A stretch of DNA of 64,000 nucleotides from Faecalibacterium prausnitzii (GCF_003287495.1 NZ_PRLE01000007.1:1-64000), one strand, 5' to 3'. Shown: positions 23,175 to 31,917, numbered from the stretch's first letter. Notes: generated by a model from the sequence alone, not told the origin. Program-made: numbers and translations.

Positions 23175-24017
23175 ATGAAATACAAGATCGAGAAAAACAC
23201 CGTGCAGGAGACGTTGATCCTCCCACTGTATTCCCGGAAGCTGTGCACCGAGCTGTATCCGAACCTTTACCGGGACGAAACGGCGGTGCGCTTGCTGAGC
23301 GAGATCGACTACGACTTTTCAGAGGCAGAGAAAAATTCCCGCAGCCTGATGCAGCGTTTCGGTGCACTGGAGGTGGCCATGCGGCAGAATGACCTTGCCT
23401 TTGAAGTGCAGGCGTACCTGAAAAACCACCCCTGCGCGGCAGTAGTCAACCTGGGCTGTGGGCTGGATAACACCGGCAGAGCCTGCGACAACGGCAGATG
23501 CAAGATCTACAATCTGGACTTCCCGGATGTGATTGCCTTGCGCCAGCAGCTTCTGCCCGCCGGGGAGCGGGAACAAAACATCCCCTGCGACCTGAAAGAC
23601 CCCGCATGGTTTGACAAGATCGATGCCACCGGCGGGGCGGTGTTTTTTGCCTCCGGGGTGTTCTATTACTTCCTGACCCAGCAGGTCAAGACGCTGGTGC
23701 AGGGGATGGCGGATGCTTTCCCCGGCGGGGTGCTGGTGTTCGATGCCGCCAACCGCACGGCGGTAAAGATGATCGCCAAGACATGGCTCAGGACGGCGAA
23801 AATCAAGGATGTAGGAGCATATTTCGCGGTTTCGGATGCGAAAAGCGAGCTTTCCCCATGGGACAGCCGTCTGCAGGTCACAAGCCGGGGCTATATGCTG
23901 GGGTACAACGATTTGAAAGATCCTTCTGTCAGCGGCTTTTTCCGATTTCTCGCCAAGGTCGGGGACAACGGGATGAAAATGCAGATCGTGAAGATCAGAT
24001 TTGGAGACAGACAATGA
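23175..24017 (+). CDS. Leucine carboxyl methyltransferase-like O-methyltransferase
   Basis: The protein has 280 residues. ATG 23175 follows agggagga. The fold is of the PF04072 (LCM/PPM1/TcmP) type: the N-terminal region includes LPLYSRKLCTELYPNLYRDE, then VVNLGCGLDNTGR for SAM binding, YNLDFPDVI, and GGVFYYF-like segments around AVFFASGVFYYFL. Members methylate carboxyl or hydroxyl groups of small metabolites. The stop overlaps the ATG of a truncated third gene at 24014, so the original operon continued. Confidence 0.85.
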   Translation: MKYKIEKNTVQETLILPLYSRKLCTELYPNLYRDETAVRLLSEIDYDFSEAEKNSRSLMQRFGALEVAMRQNDLAFEVQAYLKNHPCAAVVNLGCGLDNTGRACDNGRCKIYNLDFPDVIALRQQLLPAGEREQNIPCDLKDPAWFDKIDATGGAVFFASGVFYYFLTQQVKTLVQGMADAFPGGVLVFDAANRTAVKMIAKTWLRTAKIKDVGAYFAVSDAKSELSPWDSRLQVTSRGYMLGYNDLKDPSVSGFFRFLAKVGDNGMKMQIVKIRFGDRQ

Positions 24018-24118
24018 AATATGTCGGGATGCCCATGGGGATGTGGGTGCTGTTTGCCGGTTCCTTTCAAAAGCAGCCGACCGCAGCCCCTACTCGTGGA
24101 ACAGTGTTCTATATATAG
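24014..24118 (+). pseudogene. N-terminal stub of an ATC-hydrolase family gene
   Basis: ATG overlaps the preceding stop by 4 bp. The frame MKYVGMPMGMWVLFAGSFQK matches the start of L-2-amino-thiazoline-4-carboxylate hydrolase-like proteins. It breaks after about 22 codons and stops at 24118. A full gene would be over 180 codons. Confidence 0.6.
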
Positions 24119-24202
24119 CAGCAATATGAAAGCAGTATTTCACAGCGGGGCATGATGAATCTATAATAGTAGTTGGAAATAAACAGAAAGAGGGTCTTTT
24201 TG

Positions 24203-24955
24203 ATGGCAACGATATTTCCAAGAGAAGAAAAGGCAGAGGCACTGTTCGGGGAGATCCTGAAAAATCCAGAAGCCTGCCACCGCCTGATGGATACCTTCAA
24301 CGACTCGCTGGACATGGCAGACGTACTGGATGCGCCGGCCGTGAGTGCACAGCAGTTTGCCGCGGCGCTGTTCAATGCCTACGAGAACAAGGATCTGTCT
24401 GCCTTTCTGATGGCGATCTGCCAGCACAGTATGTTTGACCTGCTACGGAACGCTGCCCTGATCCCGTTCAAATTCAACGCCGATGGTCAGCCGAACCCGG
24501 TGATCCTGACGGATGATGCCGGCGTTCTTTTGCCGAACAACAAAGTTGCCGTGAGCAGCAAAGTATACGACCGGTTCACCCGGGTGTTCCAGAAGCAGGA
24601 AAAGGTAAAAATGTACCTTGCCAGCGGCTACTGCAAGTATCACGGCTACGACGAAGGCTCGATGGATGTGGTGGAGTACCACTACAACCAGCATTTGGGG
24701 CTGCTGCTGATCTACGAACTGCCGGACACCGTGAAGCAGAAGGTAACGGAAGCGGAGGCCTACTCCACCGTCTGGGATATCCAGATGAAGCTGCAGCACG
24801 CACTGCCCCGTTCCGTGGTCTACTATGGACAGGATACGCTCAAGGACGGCGGAACCCGCTACGATGAACTTGGCGTTTTTCTGCCGCTGGAACACTTTGC
24901 CGACCGGCTGGAACGCCATGTGGAAACTGCTACCAAGATCGTTTACGGCGAGTAA
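24203..24955 (+). CDS. Unknown cytosolic protein of 250 residues
   Basis: ATG 24203 has gaaagaggg 9 bp upstream, and a TATAAT box lies at 24162-24167 (with TTCACA 17 bp before it). The protein has an alpha-helical N-terminal third (to about residue 80) and a mixed C-terminal part with GYCKYHGYDEGSMDVVEYHY and VYYGQDTLKDGGTRYDELGVF. There is no signal peptide, membrane segment or recognised catalytic motif. It is monocistronic, ending at a large palindrome. No family is assigned. Confidence 0.7.
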   Translation: MATIFPREEKAEALFGEILKNPEACHRLMDTFNDSLDMADVLDAPAVSAQQFAAALFNAYENKDLSAFLMAICQHSMFDLLRNAALIPFKFNADGQPNPVILTDDAGVLLPNNKVAVSSKVYDRFTRVFQKQEKVKMYLASGYCKYHGYDEGSMDVVEYHYNQHLGLLLIYELPDTVKQKVTEAEAYSTVWDIQMKLQHALPRSVVYYGQDTLKDGGTRYDELGVFLPLEHFADRLERHVETATKIVYGE

Positions 24956-24971
24956 ACGCCCTGTAAACGGA

Positions 24972-25050
24972 CTCCCTTATAAGTGCATCACAGCAAAACA
25001 AAACGCAGCGAACCGTTAAAAGATTCGCTGCGTTTTGCCTTATAAGGGAG
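24972..25050. repeat. 79-nt nested palindrome acting as a bidirectional terminator
   Basis: Outer arms ctcccttataag / cttataagggag (12 bp, perfect) enclose inner arms aacgcagcgaa / ttcgctgcgtt (25002-25012 / 25024-25034) with a T-run on both strands. It separates convergent genes. The size and nesting exceed a normal terminator and resemble a miniature palindromic element. Confidence 0.75.
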
Positions 25051-25067
25051 AATGGAAATGCTGCACA

Positions 25068-26402
25068 TCAGGTGCAATAACGGAAAGTCTTGTCAGTGAC
25101 AATACGGGCGAAGATCAGCCCTAACGGCAGTGCTACGATGATGAGAATGGCATCTGCAAACCATGTGGCGGAGTCCATCAGAGACAGGATGCCCAGATTA
25201 TAGATGGCACGGTAGAAATACAGTCCCGGTACCATGATAACGATGGACGGCACGGTGACGGAGATGCGGGGATAACCGACGGCGCTCTTCAGGCAGGAGG
25301 CCAGCAATCCGGACAGCAGTGCGCCCAGAAACGCTGCAATAGCGGGCGGAAAGCCCGCAAGGCTCACCAGCTCCAGCCGGAACGTGTTCGTTACCGCACC
25401 GATAAGGGCGGCGCAGACTGCCAGGTTCCGGGGACTGTTGAACATGAGCGAAAAGCCGAACACACCGCCAAAACTTGCCAGCAGCCGGAACACGATCTCT
25501 TCCGGGAGTGTCAGGCTCAGGGCAGGGAACTGCACCGGCTGCAAATGCAGCAGCAGTGCCATGATCCAAGCCGTCATGGTTGCCACCAGAATGATGAGGA
25601 CGGCGTAGGCCAGACGTTCCAGCCCGGAGCGCATATCCAGCTTGGCAAGGTCGATGCCGCTGGTAATGAACGGAAAGCCCGGAATGATGAAGAGCATGGA
25701 GCAGATATACCCCGCCTCGTGCTGCACCGATACGGCAAACAGCACCTCTGCCAGCTTCAGCAGGATGGCATACACGAGGCTTGCTGAACAGACCGACGCC
25801 GTAATGCCCAGAAACAGGGTGAAATGGTGCTTTGTCAGCTTGCACCGTACAAAGTTGCCGATGCCTGCACCGCAGAAAGCACACAGCATTTCCACAATGC
25901 CGCCGCCAAGCAGAAAGGTGAAGCAGCCGCAGGCCAGTGCAGCTGCAAAACCCAGTGCGATGGGCGAATACAAGCCGTGGATGCGCTCGATCTCATCAAG
26001 GTGGCTGTGCAGCTCTTCGCCGGTCATAAATTTTCCTTCCCGTTCGAAGTCGCTGACGAAATGCTCCAGCCGGTTCAGCCGGGAGGTATTCACGCCCGTA
26101 TTTGTCAGACAGAGTGACTGGGTATAACACTGGTCACCGTCAAAGCAGGTGAACTCAATGGACAACAGGCCGATGTCCGCTGTTGTTGTGACTCCCAGCT
26201 CCCGCGAAAGGGTGTTCATGGAGCTTCGGACACGCCATGCGCCGGTGCCGCATTCCAGCAGCATCAGCCCGGTGCGTCCAATGACGGAAGCTTTTTCCAC
26301 AAGCCCCGCCTCGGTAATGGGGACGCCCTTGCTGGCCGAAGCATAGTCGTGCCAGTAGACTTCCATGTGATTTTTGATGATCTCACTTTGCCGTTGTCCC
26401 AT
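25068..26402 (-). CDS. ThrE-type threonine/serine exporter, fused two-domain form
   Basis: The protein has 444 residues. The N-terminal half carries the cytosolic start (ASKGVPITEAGLVEKASVIGRTGLMLLECG) and helices of ThrE (PF06738). The second half (about 290-444) is the ThrE_2 domain (PF12821), with segments like FPALSLTLPEEIVFRLLASFGG and VPSIVIMVPGLYFYRAIYN. About ten transmembrane helices are expected. In many Firmicutes these halves are separate genes; here they are one. It probably exports Thr/Ser or related solutes. It is monocistronic. Confidence 0.9.
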   Translation of the reverse strand: MGQRQSEIIKNHMEVYWHDYASASKGVPITEAGLVEKASVIGRTGLMLLECGTGAWRVRSSMNTLSRELGVTTTADIGLLSIEFTCFDGDQCYTQSLCLTNTGVNTSRLNRLEHFVSDFEREGKFMTGEELHSHLDEIERIHGLYSPIALGFAAALACGCFTFLLGGGIVEMLCAFCGAGIGNFVRCKLTKHHFTLFLGITASVCSASLVYAILLKLAEVLFAVSVQHEAGYICSMLFIIPGFPFITSGIDLAKLDMRSGLERLAYAVLIILVATMTAWIMALLLHLQPVQFPALSLTLPEEIVFRLLASFGGVFGFSLMFNSPRNLAVCAALIGAVTNTFRLELVSLAGFPPAIAAFLGALLSGLLASCLKSAVGYPRISVTVPSIVIMVPGLYFYRAIYNLGILSLMDSATWFADAILIIVALPLGLIFARIVTDKTFRYCT

Positions 26403-26601
26403 ACCGGAAAGCCTCCTTTGTGATATGGGAATGTTGCAGCCGTTTCAAGACTGCGGTGCTATTATAAGGGAAATTGCAGGGCGGGTAAAACGTATCTTGG
26501 ATATGCCGGCAATGTTCGTTTGGTATTTCAAAGAAGAAAATACGTTGCGTTTTTGGCGGCTCTGCGGTAGGATAGAAAAAACACGCCGAAAGGCAACCGC
26601 C

Positions 26602-26655
26602 GTGACCCTTCAACAACTCCGCTATGTCACGGCTGTTGCCGGCACCATTACTTGA
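26602..26655 (+). pseudogene. N-terminal stub of a LysR family regulator
   Basis: From GTG at 26602 the frame reads VTLQQLRYVTAVAGTIT and stops. The typical LysR start is MTLQQLRYVxxVAExGTIT, so only the first helix of the HTH domain is left. The rest of 26403-26758 shows only this stub and the terminator at 26676. Confidence 0.55.
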
Positions 26656-26675
26656 TAACTGTATACGATAAAACC

Positions 26676-26723
26676 AAAGGGAGCTCTGCCCGGATCTTCG
26701 TCCGTGACGGAACTCCCCTTTTT
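26676..26723. terminator. Bidirectional terminator upstream of the LysR stub / downstream of the SLC13 gene
   Basis: Arms aaagggag (26676-26683) and ctcccctttt (26713-26722) have further pairing inside (cggat...gtccg). T-runs occur on both strands. It terminates the minus-strand SLC13 gene. Confidence 0.7.
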
Positions 26724-26758
26724 AGCTTTATAGAAAAACCATAAGTCATCTGCCACAC

Positions 26759-27892
26759 TCAACGGAGCAAGAACCACACGCCCAGCAGGAGCACAAGGAA
26801 GATCAGGTTGGATAGGGTGAACAGCCCAAAATATTGCTTCTTCCCCTGTGGCAGCTCCCGTGCGATCTGCCGGTAGGAAATAAGACTGGCCATGGATGCG
26901 ATCAAAGTGCCAAGACCTCCCAGATTGGTGCCGATGATGAGGGCTTGTGTCTCTGCCGTGAACCCGGATAGCAGCAGGGCGGCGGGAACATTACTGGTGA
27001 CCTGCGAAGCAAGAACCGCCACCAGCACTTCCCGGCCGGTCAGAAACTCCTGCAGCCAGCCGGAAAAAGCGGGAATACGGCCCAGATTGCCAATGAAGAT
27101 GAAAAAAGCCACAAAGGTCAAAAGCAGGGAATAGTCCACCGCCCGTAAGGTGTGCGGGTCTGCAAAAAGGGCGCAGACGAGCACAGCGGCAAAGGCAATG
27201 CCATAGGGCAGCACCCGGATCACGGACAGCAGGCAGACGGCAAACAACACCAGATACAGCAGGATGATCTTCTGATCTCCCTGAGATGCAGAGGAAGAAA
27301 CAAGCTCGTCCACGGAGAGGGCGGCAGAGGCTTTCCGGCAGACCAGCGCTGCCCAAGCCAGCAGCAGGAGCAGAGAGACCAGGGTGTAGGGCAGCATAAG
27401 AAGCACAAATCCCCCGATGCTCATGCCGCTTTTTCCGTAAAGATAGAGGTTCTGCGGGTTGCCGATGGGGGTCAGCATGCTGCCAAGGTTTGCCGCAATG
27501 GTCTGCATACAGACCACCGGAATCAGAAGGGAGCGGCGAACATCCGCTCCCAGACGGCTCAGGACTACGAACGTAAAGGGAACGAAGGTCAGCAGGGAAA
27601 CATCGTTGGTGATGAACATGCTTCCGAAAAAGCACAGCCCGACCAGCACCAGCGTCAGCTGAAAGGTGCTGTGGGTACGGGACAGCAATGCTCGGCCCAG
27701 TCCATCAAAAACGCCCTGCCGCCGCAGTCCGGCCATGACCGTCATCAGGGAAAACAGAATCGCCAGCGTGCGCAGGTCGATGTAGCCGAGATACTGCACA
27801 TCCGGCGGAACAAAGAAAGCGGAGACAACGGCCAGCACAGCGGCTGCGGTGAGGACCGTTTCCTGCTGAATGAATTGTTTGAGTAGTTTCAT
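26759..27892 (-). CDS. SLC13/ArsB-NhaD superfamily anion permease
   Basis: The protein has 377 residues and about ten transmembrane helices. Motifs include FITNDVSLLTFVPFTF and ANLGSMLTPIGNPQNLYLY in the first half and SQVTSNVPAALLL with IIGTNLGGLGTLIASMASLIS in the second. These inverted-repeat hairpins with N-D/N-V-P signatures are typical of the ion transporter superfamily that carries citrate, dicarboxylates, sulfate or arsenite. The substrate is not readable. It is possibly cotranscribed with the AEC gene upstream (64-bp gap). Confidence 0.88.
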   Translation of the reverse strand: MKLLKQFIQQETVLTAAAVLAVVSAFFVPPDVQYLGYIDLRTLAILFSLMTVMAGLRRQGVFDGLGRALLSRTHSTFQLTLVLVGLCFFGSMFITNDVSLLTFVPFTFVVLSRLGADVRRSLLIPVVCMQTIAANLGSMLTPIGNPQNLYLYGKSGMSIGGFVLLMLPYTLVSLLLLLAWAALVCRKASAALSVDELVSSSASQGDQKIILLYLVLFAVCLLSVIRVLPYGIAFAAVLVCALFADPHTLRAVDYSLLLTFVAFFIFIGNLGRIPAFSGWLQEFLTGREVLVAVLASQVTSNVPAALLLSGFTAETQALIIGTNLGGLGTLIASMASLISYRQIARELPQGKKQYFGLFTLSNLIFLVLLLGVWFLLR

Positions 27893-27956
27893 AGAGACAC
27901 ATCCTTATAGTTGCAAAGGCAGTCCTGATGCGGTGCCGGACGGCCTTTTTTGTATT

Positions 27957-28889
27957 TCAGAGCAGCAGCTCAAACAACCCGATCATCAGCGGCATGGTCA
28001 GGATGGAAAGCAGCGTGCTCAGGACATAGATCGCACTGGAATGAGAAGCATCCCGGTCATAGAGCTGTGCCATGGAGGTGACCGTTGCACAGGCGGGGGT
28101 AATGGCAGAAAGGTAGACCGTCATCAGGATGGGCTTGCCGTCCGGGATCCAAAGGGATGCGTGAACTGCCCAAAGCAGCAGAACGATGACCAGCGGAACA
28201 CCCAGCAGACGCAGAAATACCGGCAGATAGTTGCGCGGGGTGCAGAAAACCTTTTTCAGGGGCACTTCCGCAATGGCCATGCCTGCCAGCAGCATTCCCA
28301 TGGGGCCGATCATATTGCCGACACTGCTCAGTGTGCTGGTGATCGGGGCAGGCAGCGAGACGTGCAGCAGGTACAGCAGAGCACCGGCTGCAATGGCAAT
28401 CAGGTTGACATTGGTAAGGAGCTTGCGCCATTCCAGCTGTGCAGACCCTTGCAGGCAGGCGCTTGCATGGGTCCAGAGCAGCACCAGCTGTACAATGACA
28501 AAGGCGCAGGAGTAGACAACATATTCCTCCCCCAGCAGGGCTTGCACGATGGGGATGACCAGCGCGGCGGCATTGCTGTAAATGATATTGACCTGCTCCA
28601 CAGCGTCCAGCTTGAGAGCTTTGCGGAACAGCGCATTCAGAAGCAGAAATACAACGTGCATTCCAACGGCGATGCCCATGGAATAAAGCAGGCCGGTGCG
28701 GATCTCCGGTGTATCCTTGATCTGAAAGGCGTTCAGAACGACACAGGGCATGACCAGATAGACAAAGACCACAGACAGCACCTTACTGTCCGATTCCTTC
28801 AACAGGCCGGTTTTTACAACGGCATATCCCATCAGCAGAATCAGAAATAGCTGCGCAATCTGCTGCATCAATAAAAGGCTGATTTGCAT
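27957..28889 (-). CDS. AEC family transporter (auxin efflux carrier-like)
   Basis: The protein has 310 residues. ATG 28889 follows agaggag 7 bp upstream, so the longer frame to 28955 (which begins in the promoter) is rejected. About ten helices occur in two five-helix halves, with the AEC start QIAQLFLILLMGYAVVKTGLL and a C-terminal half with AITPACATVTSMAQLYDRD. AEC carriers export or import organic acids such as malate, malonate or lactate. An AEC paralogue lies at 38792. The SLC13 gene follows directly. Confidence 0.9.
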   Translation of the reverse strand: MQISLLLMQQIAQLFLILLMGYAVVKTGLLKESDSKVLSVVFVYLVMPCVVLNAFQIKDTPEIRTGLLYSMGIAVGMHVVFLLLNALFRKALKLDAVEQVNIIYSNAAALVIPIVQALLGEEYVVYSCAFVIVQLVLLWTHASACLQGSAQLEWRKLLTNVNLIAIAAGALLYLLHVSLPAPITSTLSSVGNMIGPMGMLLAGMAIAEVPLKKVFCTPRNYLPVFLRLLGVPLVIVLLLWAVHASLWIPDGKPILMTVYLSAITPACATVTSMAQLYDRDASHSSAIYVLSTLLSILTMPLMIGLFELLL

Positions 28890-28926
28890 TTGAATCTCCT
28901 CTTTTGCAATTCGTTTTTGCAGCACC

Positions 28927-28955
28927 ATCCTACTCCATTGGCGGGGCATCGTCAA
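28927..28955 (-). promoter_or_regulatory. Promoter of the AEC-SLC13 transcription unit
   Basis: Minus-strand TTGACG (28950-28955) and TAGGAT (28927-28932) with a 17-bp spacer, 38 bp before the start codon. Confidence 0.65.
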
Positions 28956-28985
28956 GAGAAAACAGAAAAAATACGATTAGAGCAA

Positions 28986-29016
28986 GAAAAAACGGATGGC
29001 TCCGCAGAACCATCCG
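28986..29016 (-). terminator. Orphan terminator, minus strand
   Basis: Arms cggatgg (28993-28999) and ccatccg (29010-29016) with TTTTTT on the minus strand. No minus-strand gene precedes it, so it may end a lost gene or act in a leader. Confidence 0.6.
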
Positions 29017-29182
29017 CTAAAATCTGAGATCCACCCGGCAGCGAAAGGATCCATACATGCCCATTTTTGTATCGTTACTCGGAAGATATGTTTACTTATG
29101 CCTGTGGGGGGGCTGGCCATTTCCCTTGTTGATACAATTCAACACACATCCTTTTGTATTCATAACTGTATCGCATAAAAAT

Positions 29183-29214
29183 ACCCCCAATACTGGGTGT
29201 CCAGGATTAGGGGT
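29183..29214 (-). terminator. Long orphan hairpin with a minus-strand T-run
   Basis: Arms acccccaatactgg / ccaggattaggggt (12 of 14 pair), followed on the minus strand by tatttttat. It may be a mobile-element end rather than a terminator. Confidence 0.45.
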
Positions 29215-29222
29215 ACATATTA

Positions 29223-29260
29223 AAATGCTGCCACTCTTTTTTTGTTGTCCGAATCACAGA
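29223..29260. repeat. 38-bp dispersed repeat, copy 2
   Basis: It matches 11988-12024 with one substitution and one extra T. Confidence 0.75.
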
Positions 29261-29347
29261 CAAAATAGCTGCTCTATCTTGAAAACAGCGTAAAGATTTG
29301 CTTTAATAAGATAAATGGTTGTATCTTTTGCAAAGGAGGGCAGAAGT

Positions 29348-30853
29348 ATGGCAGCGCAGCGCACCTATCTGGCAATCGACCTGAAAAGTTTCTACGCCTC
29401 GGTGGAGTGCGTGGACCGCCATCTCGACCCTCTGACCACCAATCTGGTGGTGGCGGACGCAACCCGTACCGAAAAGACCATCTGCCTTGCAGTGTCGCCC
29501 TCCCTGAAAGCTTACAAGATACCCGGCAGAGCGCGGCTGTTTGAAGCCGTTCAGCGGGTGAAAGAGGTCAACGCTCAGCGGCTGCAGACTGCCATCCGGC
29601 AGCAAAAGGCAGTCCGAGGAGAGGATGGCAAATATCACTTTGCCAGCACCTCTTTCGATGCCAACGCCCTGAACGCAGACCCGGCGCTGGGCTTGAGTTA
29701 CATCATTGCGCCGCCCCGGATGCAGCGATATCTGGACGTGTCCACCCAGATCTACAAGACCTACCTCAAATATGTGTCCCCGGCGGATATCTACCCCTAC
29801 TCCATCGACGAGGTTTTCATTGATGTGACGGGCTACCTGCCCTATTACCACATGAGCGCCCACGAGCTTGCCATGACTATGGTGCGGGAGGTGCTGACCA
29901 ACACCGGAATCACCGCAACGGCAGGCATCGGCACCAACCTCTACCTTGCAAAGCTGGCCATGGACATTGTGGCCAAACACATCCCGGCAGACAAAGATGG
30001 CGTCCGCATTGCGGAACTGGATGAGCAGTCCTATCGGTATCTGCTGTGGGACCACCGCCCGCTGACGGATTTCTGGATGACAGGACCCGGCACCGTCAAA
30101 CGACTGGAGGCCCACGGCATTTATACGATGGGGGACTTGGCACGGTTTTCCATCCACGGGGAAGATCGTCTGTATGAAATTTTCGGCGTGGATGCAGAGA
30201 TTCTCATTGATCATGCATGGGGCTATGAACCCTGCGGCATGGAGCAGATCAAAAGCTACAAGCCCAGCACCAACAGCATCAGCGAGGGGCAGGTGCTATC
30301 TACTCCTTATCCGTGTGATAAAGCAAAACTCATCGTCCGGGAAATGGCGGAAATTCTGATGTTCCGGCTCACGGAAAAGAAACTGGTGACGGAATCCATC
30401 ACTTTGGAGGTGGGCTACGACCGGGAGAACGTGGACAACGGCGGCTATCGTGGTCTGACCCAGACCGACCGCTACGGCAGAACCATCCCCAAGGCAGCCC
30501 ACGGCACCGTCCGGTTCGATGCTCCTACCAATCTGGGCAGCACCCTCATCAACGAAAGTGCAAAGCTGTTTGAGCGTATTACAAATCCGGCACTGACGGT
30601 GCGGCGCATCACCATCAACGCCAACAAGGTCACGCCGGACGAGGGGATTTATCAGGTGGATTTTTTCACCGACACCAAGAAGCTGGAAAAGGAGAAGAAA
30701 CTCCAGCAAGCCATGTTGGGCATCAAGAACAAGTACGGCAAAAATGCGGTGTTGAAAGCCAGCAGCTACGAAGAAGGTGCCACCATGCGCCAGCGAAATG
30801 CGCAGATCGGCGGTCACAGCGCAGGAGATTCAGATGGAAAACTACAAAAATAG
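29348..30853 (+). CDS. Y-family DNA polymerase (UmuC/DinB-like, mobile-element type)
   Basis: The protein has 501 residues. ATG 29348 follows aaggaggg. The polymerase start is TYLAIDLKSFYASVECVDR, with catalytic D-L-K-S-F-Y, and the palm acidic pair is in YSIDEVFIDVTGY. A helix-hairpin-helix region and little-finger domain follow. The subgroup resembles UvrX/ImpB-MucB-SamB proteins of Firmicutes plasmids and ICEs. It performs error-prone translesion synthesis. It overlaps its YolD partner by 20 bp. No LexA-type box was seen upstream. No beta-clamp motif was checked. Confidence 0.92.
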   Translation: MAAQRTYLAIDLKSFYASVECVDRHLDPLTTNLVVADATRTEKTICLAVSPSLKAYKIPGRARLFEAVQRVKEVNAQRLQTAIRQQKAVRGEDGKYHFASTSFDANALNADPALGLSYIIAPPRMQRYLDVSTQIYKTYLKYVSPADIYPYSIDEVFIDVTGYLPYYHMSAHELAMTMVREVLTNTGITATAGIGTNLYLAKLAMDIVAKHIPADKDGVRIAELDEQSYRYLLWDHRPLTDFWMTGPGTVKRLEAHGIYTMGDLARFSIHGEDRLYEIFGVDAEILIDHAWGYEPCGMEQIKSYKPSTNSISEGQVLSTPYPCDKAKLIVREMAEILMFRLTEKKLVTESITLEVGYDRENVDNGGYRGLTQTDRYGRTIPKAAHGTVRFDAPTNLGSTLINESAKLFERITNPALTVRRITINANKVTPDEGIYQVDFFTDTKKLEKEKKLQQAMLGIKNKYGKNAVLKASSYEEGATMRQRNAQIGGHSAGDSDGKLQK

Positions 30854-31358
30854 CAAGGCCGGGCGGGAGACCGTCCGGAAATACGGGGACATTCTGGAGA
30901 TGGAACGCCCCCAGACCGAAGAATCCCTCCGTAAGCACCCGCGCATGACCTTACAGAACCGGGCAAAGATCTTTTCGCCTTTCTCTCCGCTGCGGGGTTA
31001 CGACGAGCAGCTTGCCGCAGAAAAACAGCGCACCGAGCGTGTGGCCAAGCGCATTCTGACCGAGGAAGAAAAGTCCGCCCTGTCCGATCGGCTGATGCAG
31101 GTCACCAAGGGCATGACCATCACGGTGCGGTACTTCAAGGAGGACACCGCCCACCCGGAGGTTCCGGCGGTGGGCAACTACATCACCCTGACCGGAAAAG
31201 CGGACCGCATCGACCCGGTGTTCCGCACCCTGCAGGTGGGCGACACCGTGGTGCCCTTTGAAGATCTGGTGGAGGTCAGCGGGGGGCGAATAGAGGAAAA
31301 TCTGCCGGACTTTTTTTACCAGCAGCTCTTCCGAGATGTGGGAGAAAGGCAGGAGTAA
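30834..31358 (+). CDS. YolD-like partner of the Y-family polymerase
   Basis: The protein has 174 residues. ATG 30834 follows caggag inside the polymerase gene. The N-terminal part is charged (GRETVRKYGDILEMERPQ). The region about 95-160 matches YolD-like proteins: MTITVRYFKEDTAHPEVPAV, NYITLTGKADRID, LQVGDTVVPFEDLVEV. YolD proteins accompany UvrX-type polymerases and probably adjust their activity. Translation is coupled to the polymerase by the 20-bp overlap. Confidence 0.8.
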   Translation: MENYKNSKAGRETVRKYGDILEMERPQTEESLRKHPRMTLQNRAKIFSPFSPLRGYDEQLAAEKQRTERVAKRILTEEEKSALSDRLMQVTKGMTITVRYFKEDTAHPEVPAVGNYITLTGKADRIDPVFRTLQVGDTVVPFEDLVEVSGGRIEENLPDFFYQQLFRDVGERQE

Positions 31359-31394
31359 AGATTCAGACTTTCCGCCAGTGTGCCGATGCCGCGG

Positions 31395-31423
31395 TTGCGT
31401 CTGGGAAGAAAATACAGTATAAT
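31395..31423 (+). promoter_or_regulatory. Promoter of the cupin gene
   Basis: TTGCGT (31395-31400) and TATAAT (31418-31423) with a 17-bp spacer. Confidence 0.7.
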
Positions 31424-31494
31424 GGTCACAGAGATTCCATGGGTTTCTGAACACGAAAAACGCCGCCACTGCGGCAGAAAACGAGGAAATGAAT

Positions 31495-31839
31495 ATGAAT
31501 CTGCCTGAAAAGAAACAGCGCTGGGTCTCCCATGCTGAGGTTCTGCCGCAGCCCGCCGGGGCGGGCGTCACCCGCCGGGTGCTGGCTTATACCGACGGCC
31601 TGATGTGCGTGGAGAACACCTTTGAAAAAGGAGCCGTGGGTGCTTTACATCACCACCCGCACACCCAGATCACCTATGTGGTGTCGGGCGCGTTTGAATT
31701 TACCGTGGACGGCGAGACCCATACCGTCCGGGCAGGGGATACCATCCTGAAAGAGGACGGCGTGGAGCACGGCTGTGTCTGCACCGAGGCCGGTATCCTG
31801 CTGGACATCTTTACCCCTATGCGGGAGGATTTTGTCTAA
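31495..31839 (+). CDS. Small cupin-domain protein
   Basis: The protein has 114 residues from ATG 31495 (gagga 7 bp upstream); ATG 31489 would add two residues. It has a single cupin barrel. Metal-binding motif 1 is HHHPHTQITYVVSGAFEF (His, His and Glu replaced by Q-x-x-Y) and motif 2 is GDTILKEDGVEHGC. It may be a sensor or small isomerase/dioxygenase-like enzyme; no specific activity can be stated. It is monocistronic, with its own promoter and terminator. Confidence 0.88.
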   Translation: MNLPEKKQRWVSHAEVLPQPAGAGVTRRVLAYTDGLMCVENTFEKGAVGALHHHPHTQITYVVSGAFEFTVDGETHTVRAGDTILKEDGVEHGCVCTEAGILLDIFTPMREDFV

Positions 31840-31872
31840 GCAAAGTGCAGACCGAACCAGAATCAAAGCAAA

Positions 31873-31917
31873 ACAGCACCCTGAACGCTCTTTGCAGCGT
31901 CTCAGGGTGCTGTTTTT
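31873..31917. terminator. Bidirectional terminator between cupin and nfnB
   Basis: Arms agcaccctga / tcagggtgct (10 bp) are followed by TTTTT on plus and TTTT on minus. Confidence 0.9.

Larger units (their letters stand above)
28956..29347. other. Gene-free region with orphan hairpins and a dispersed repeat
   Basis: No supportable reading frame occurs. It contains a terminator-like hairpin at 28986-29016, a second at 29183-29214, and the 38-bp repeat at 29223-29260, next to the mobile-type polymerase gene. Confidence 0.5.

Noticed and set aside
29022-29250. Possible second T-box leader on the minus strand before the AEC gene
   Set aside because: A terminator and a gccgggtggatctcag stretch exist, but the required TGGNACC core is absent and a consensus promoter lies downstream of it.
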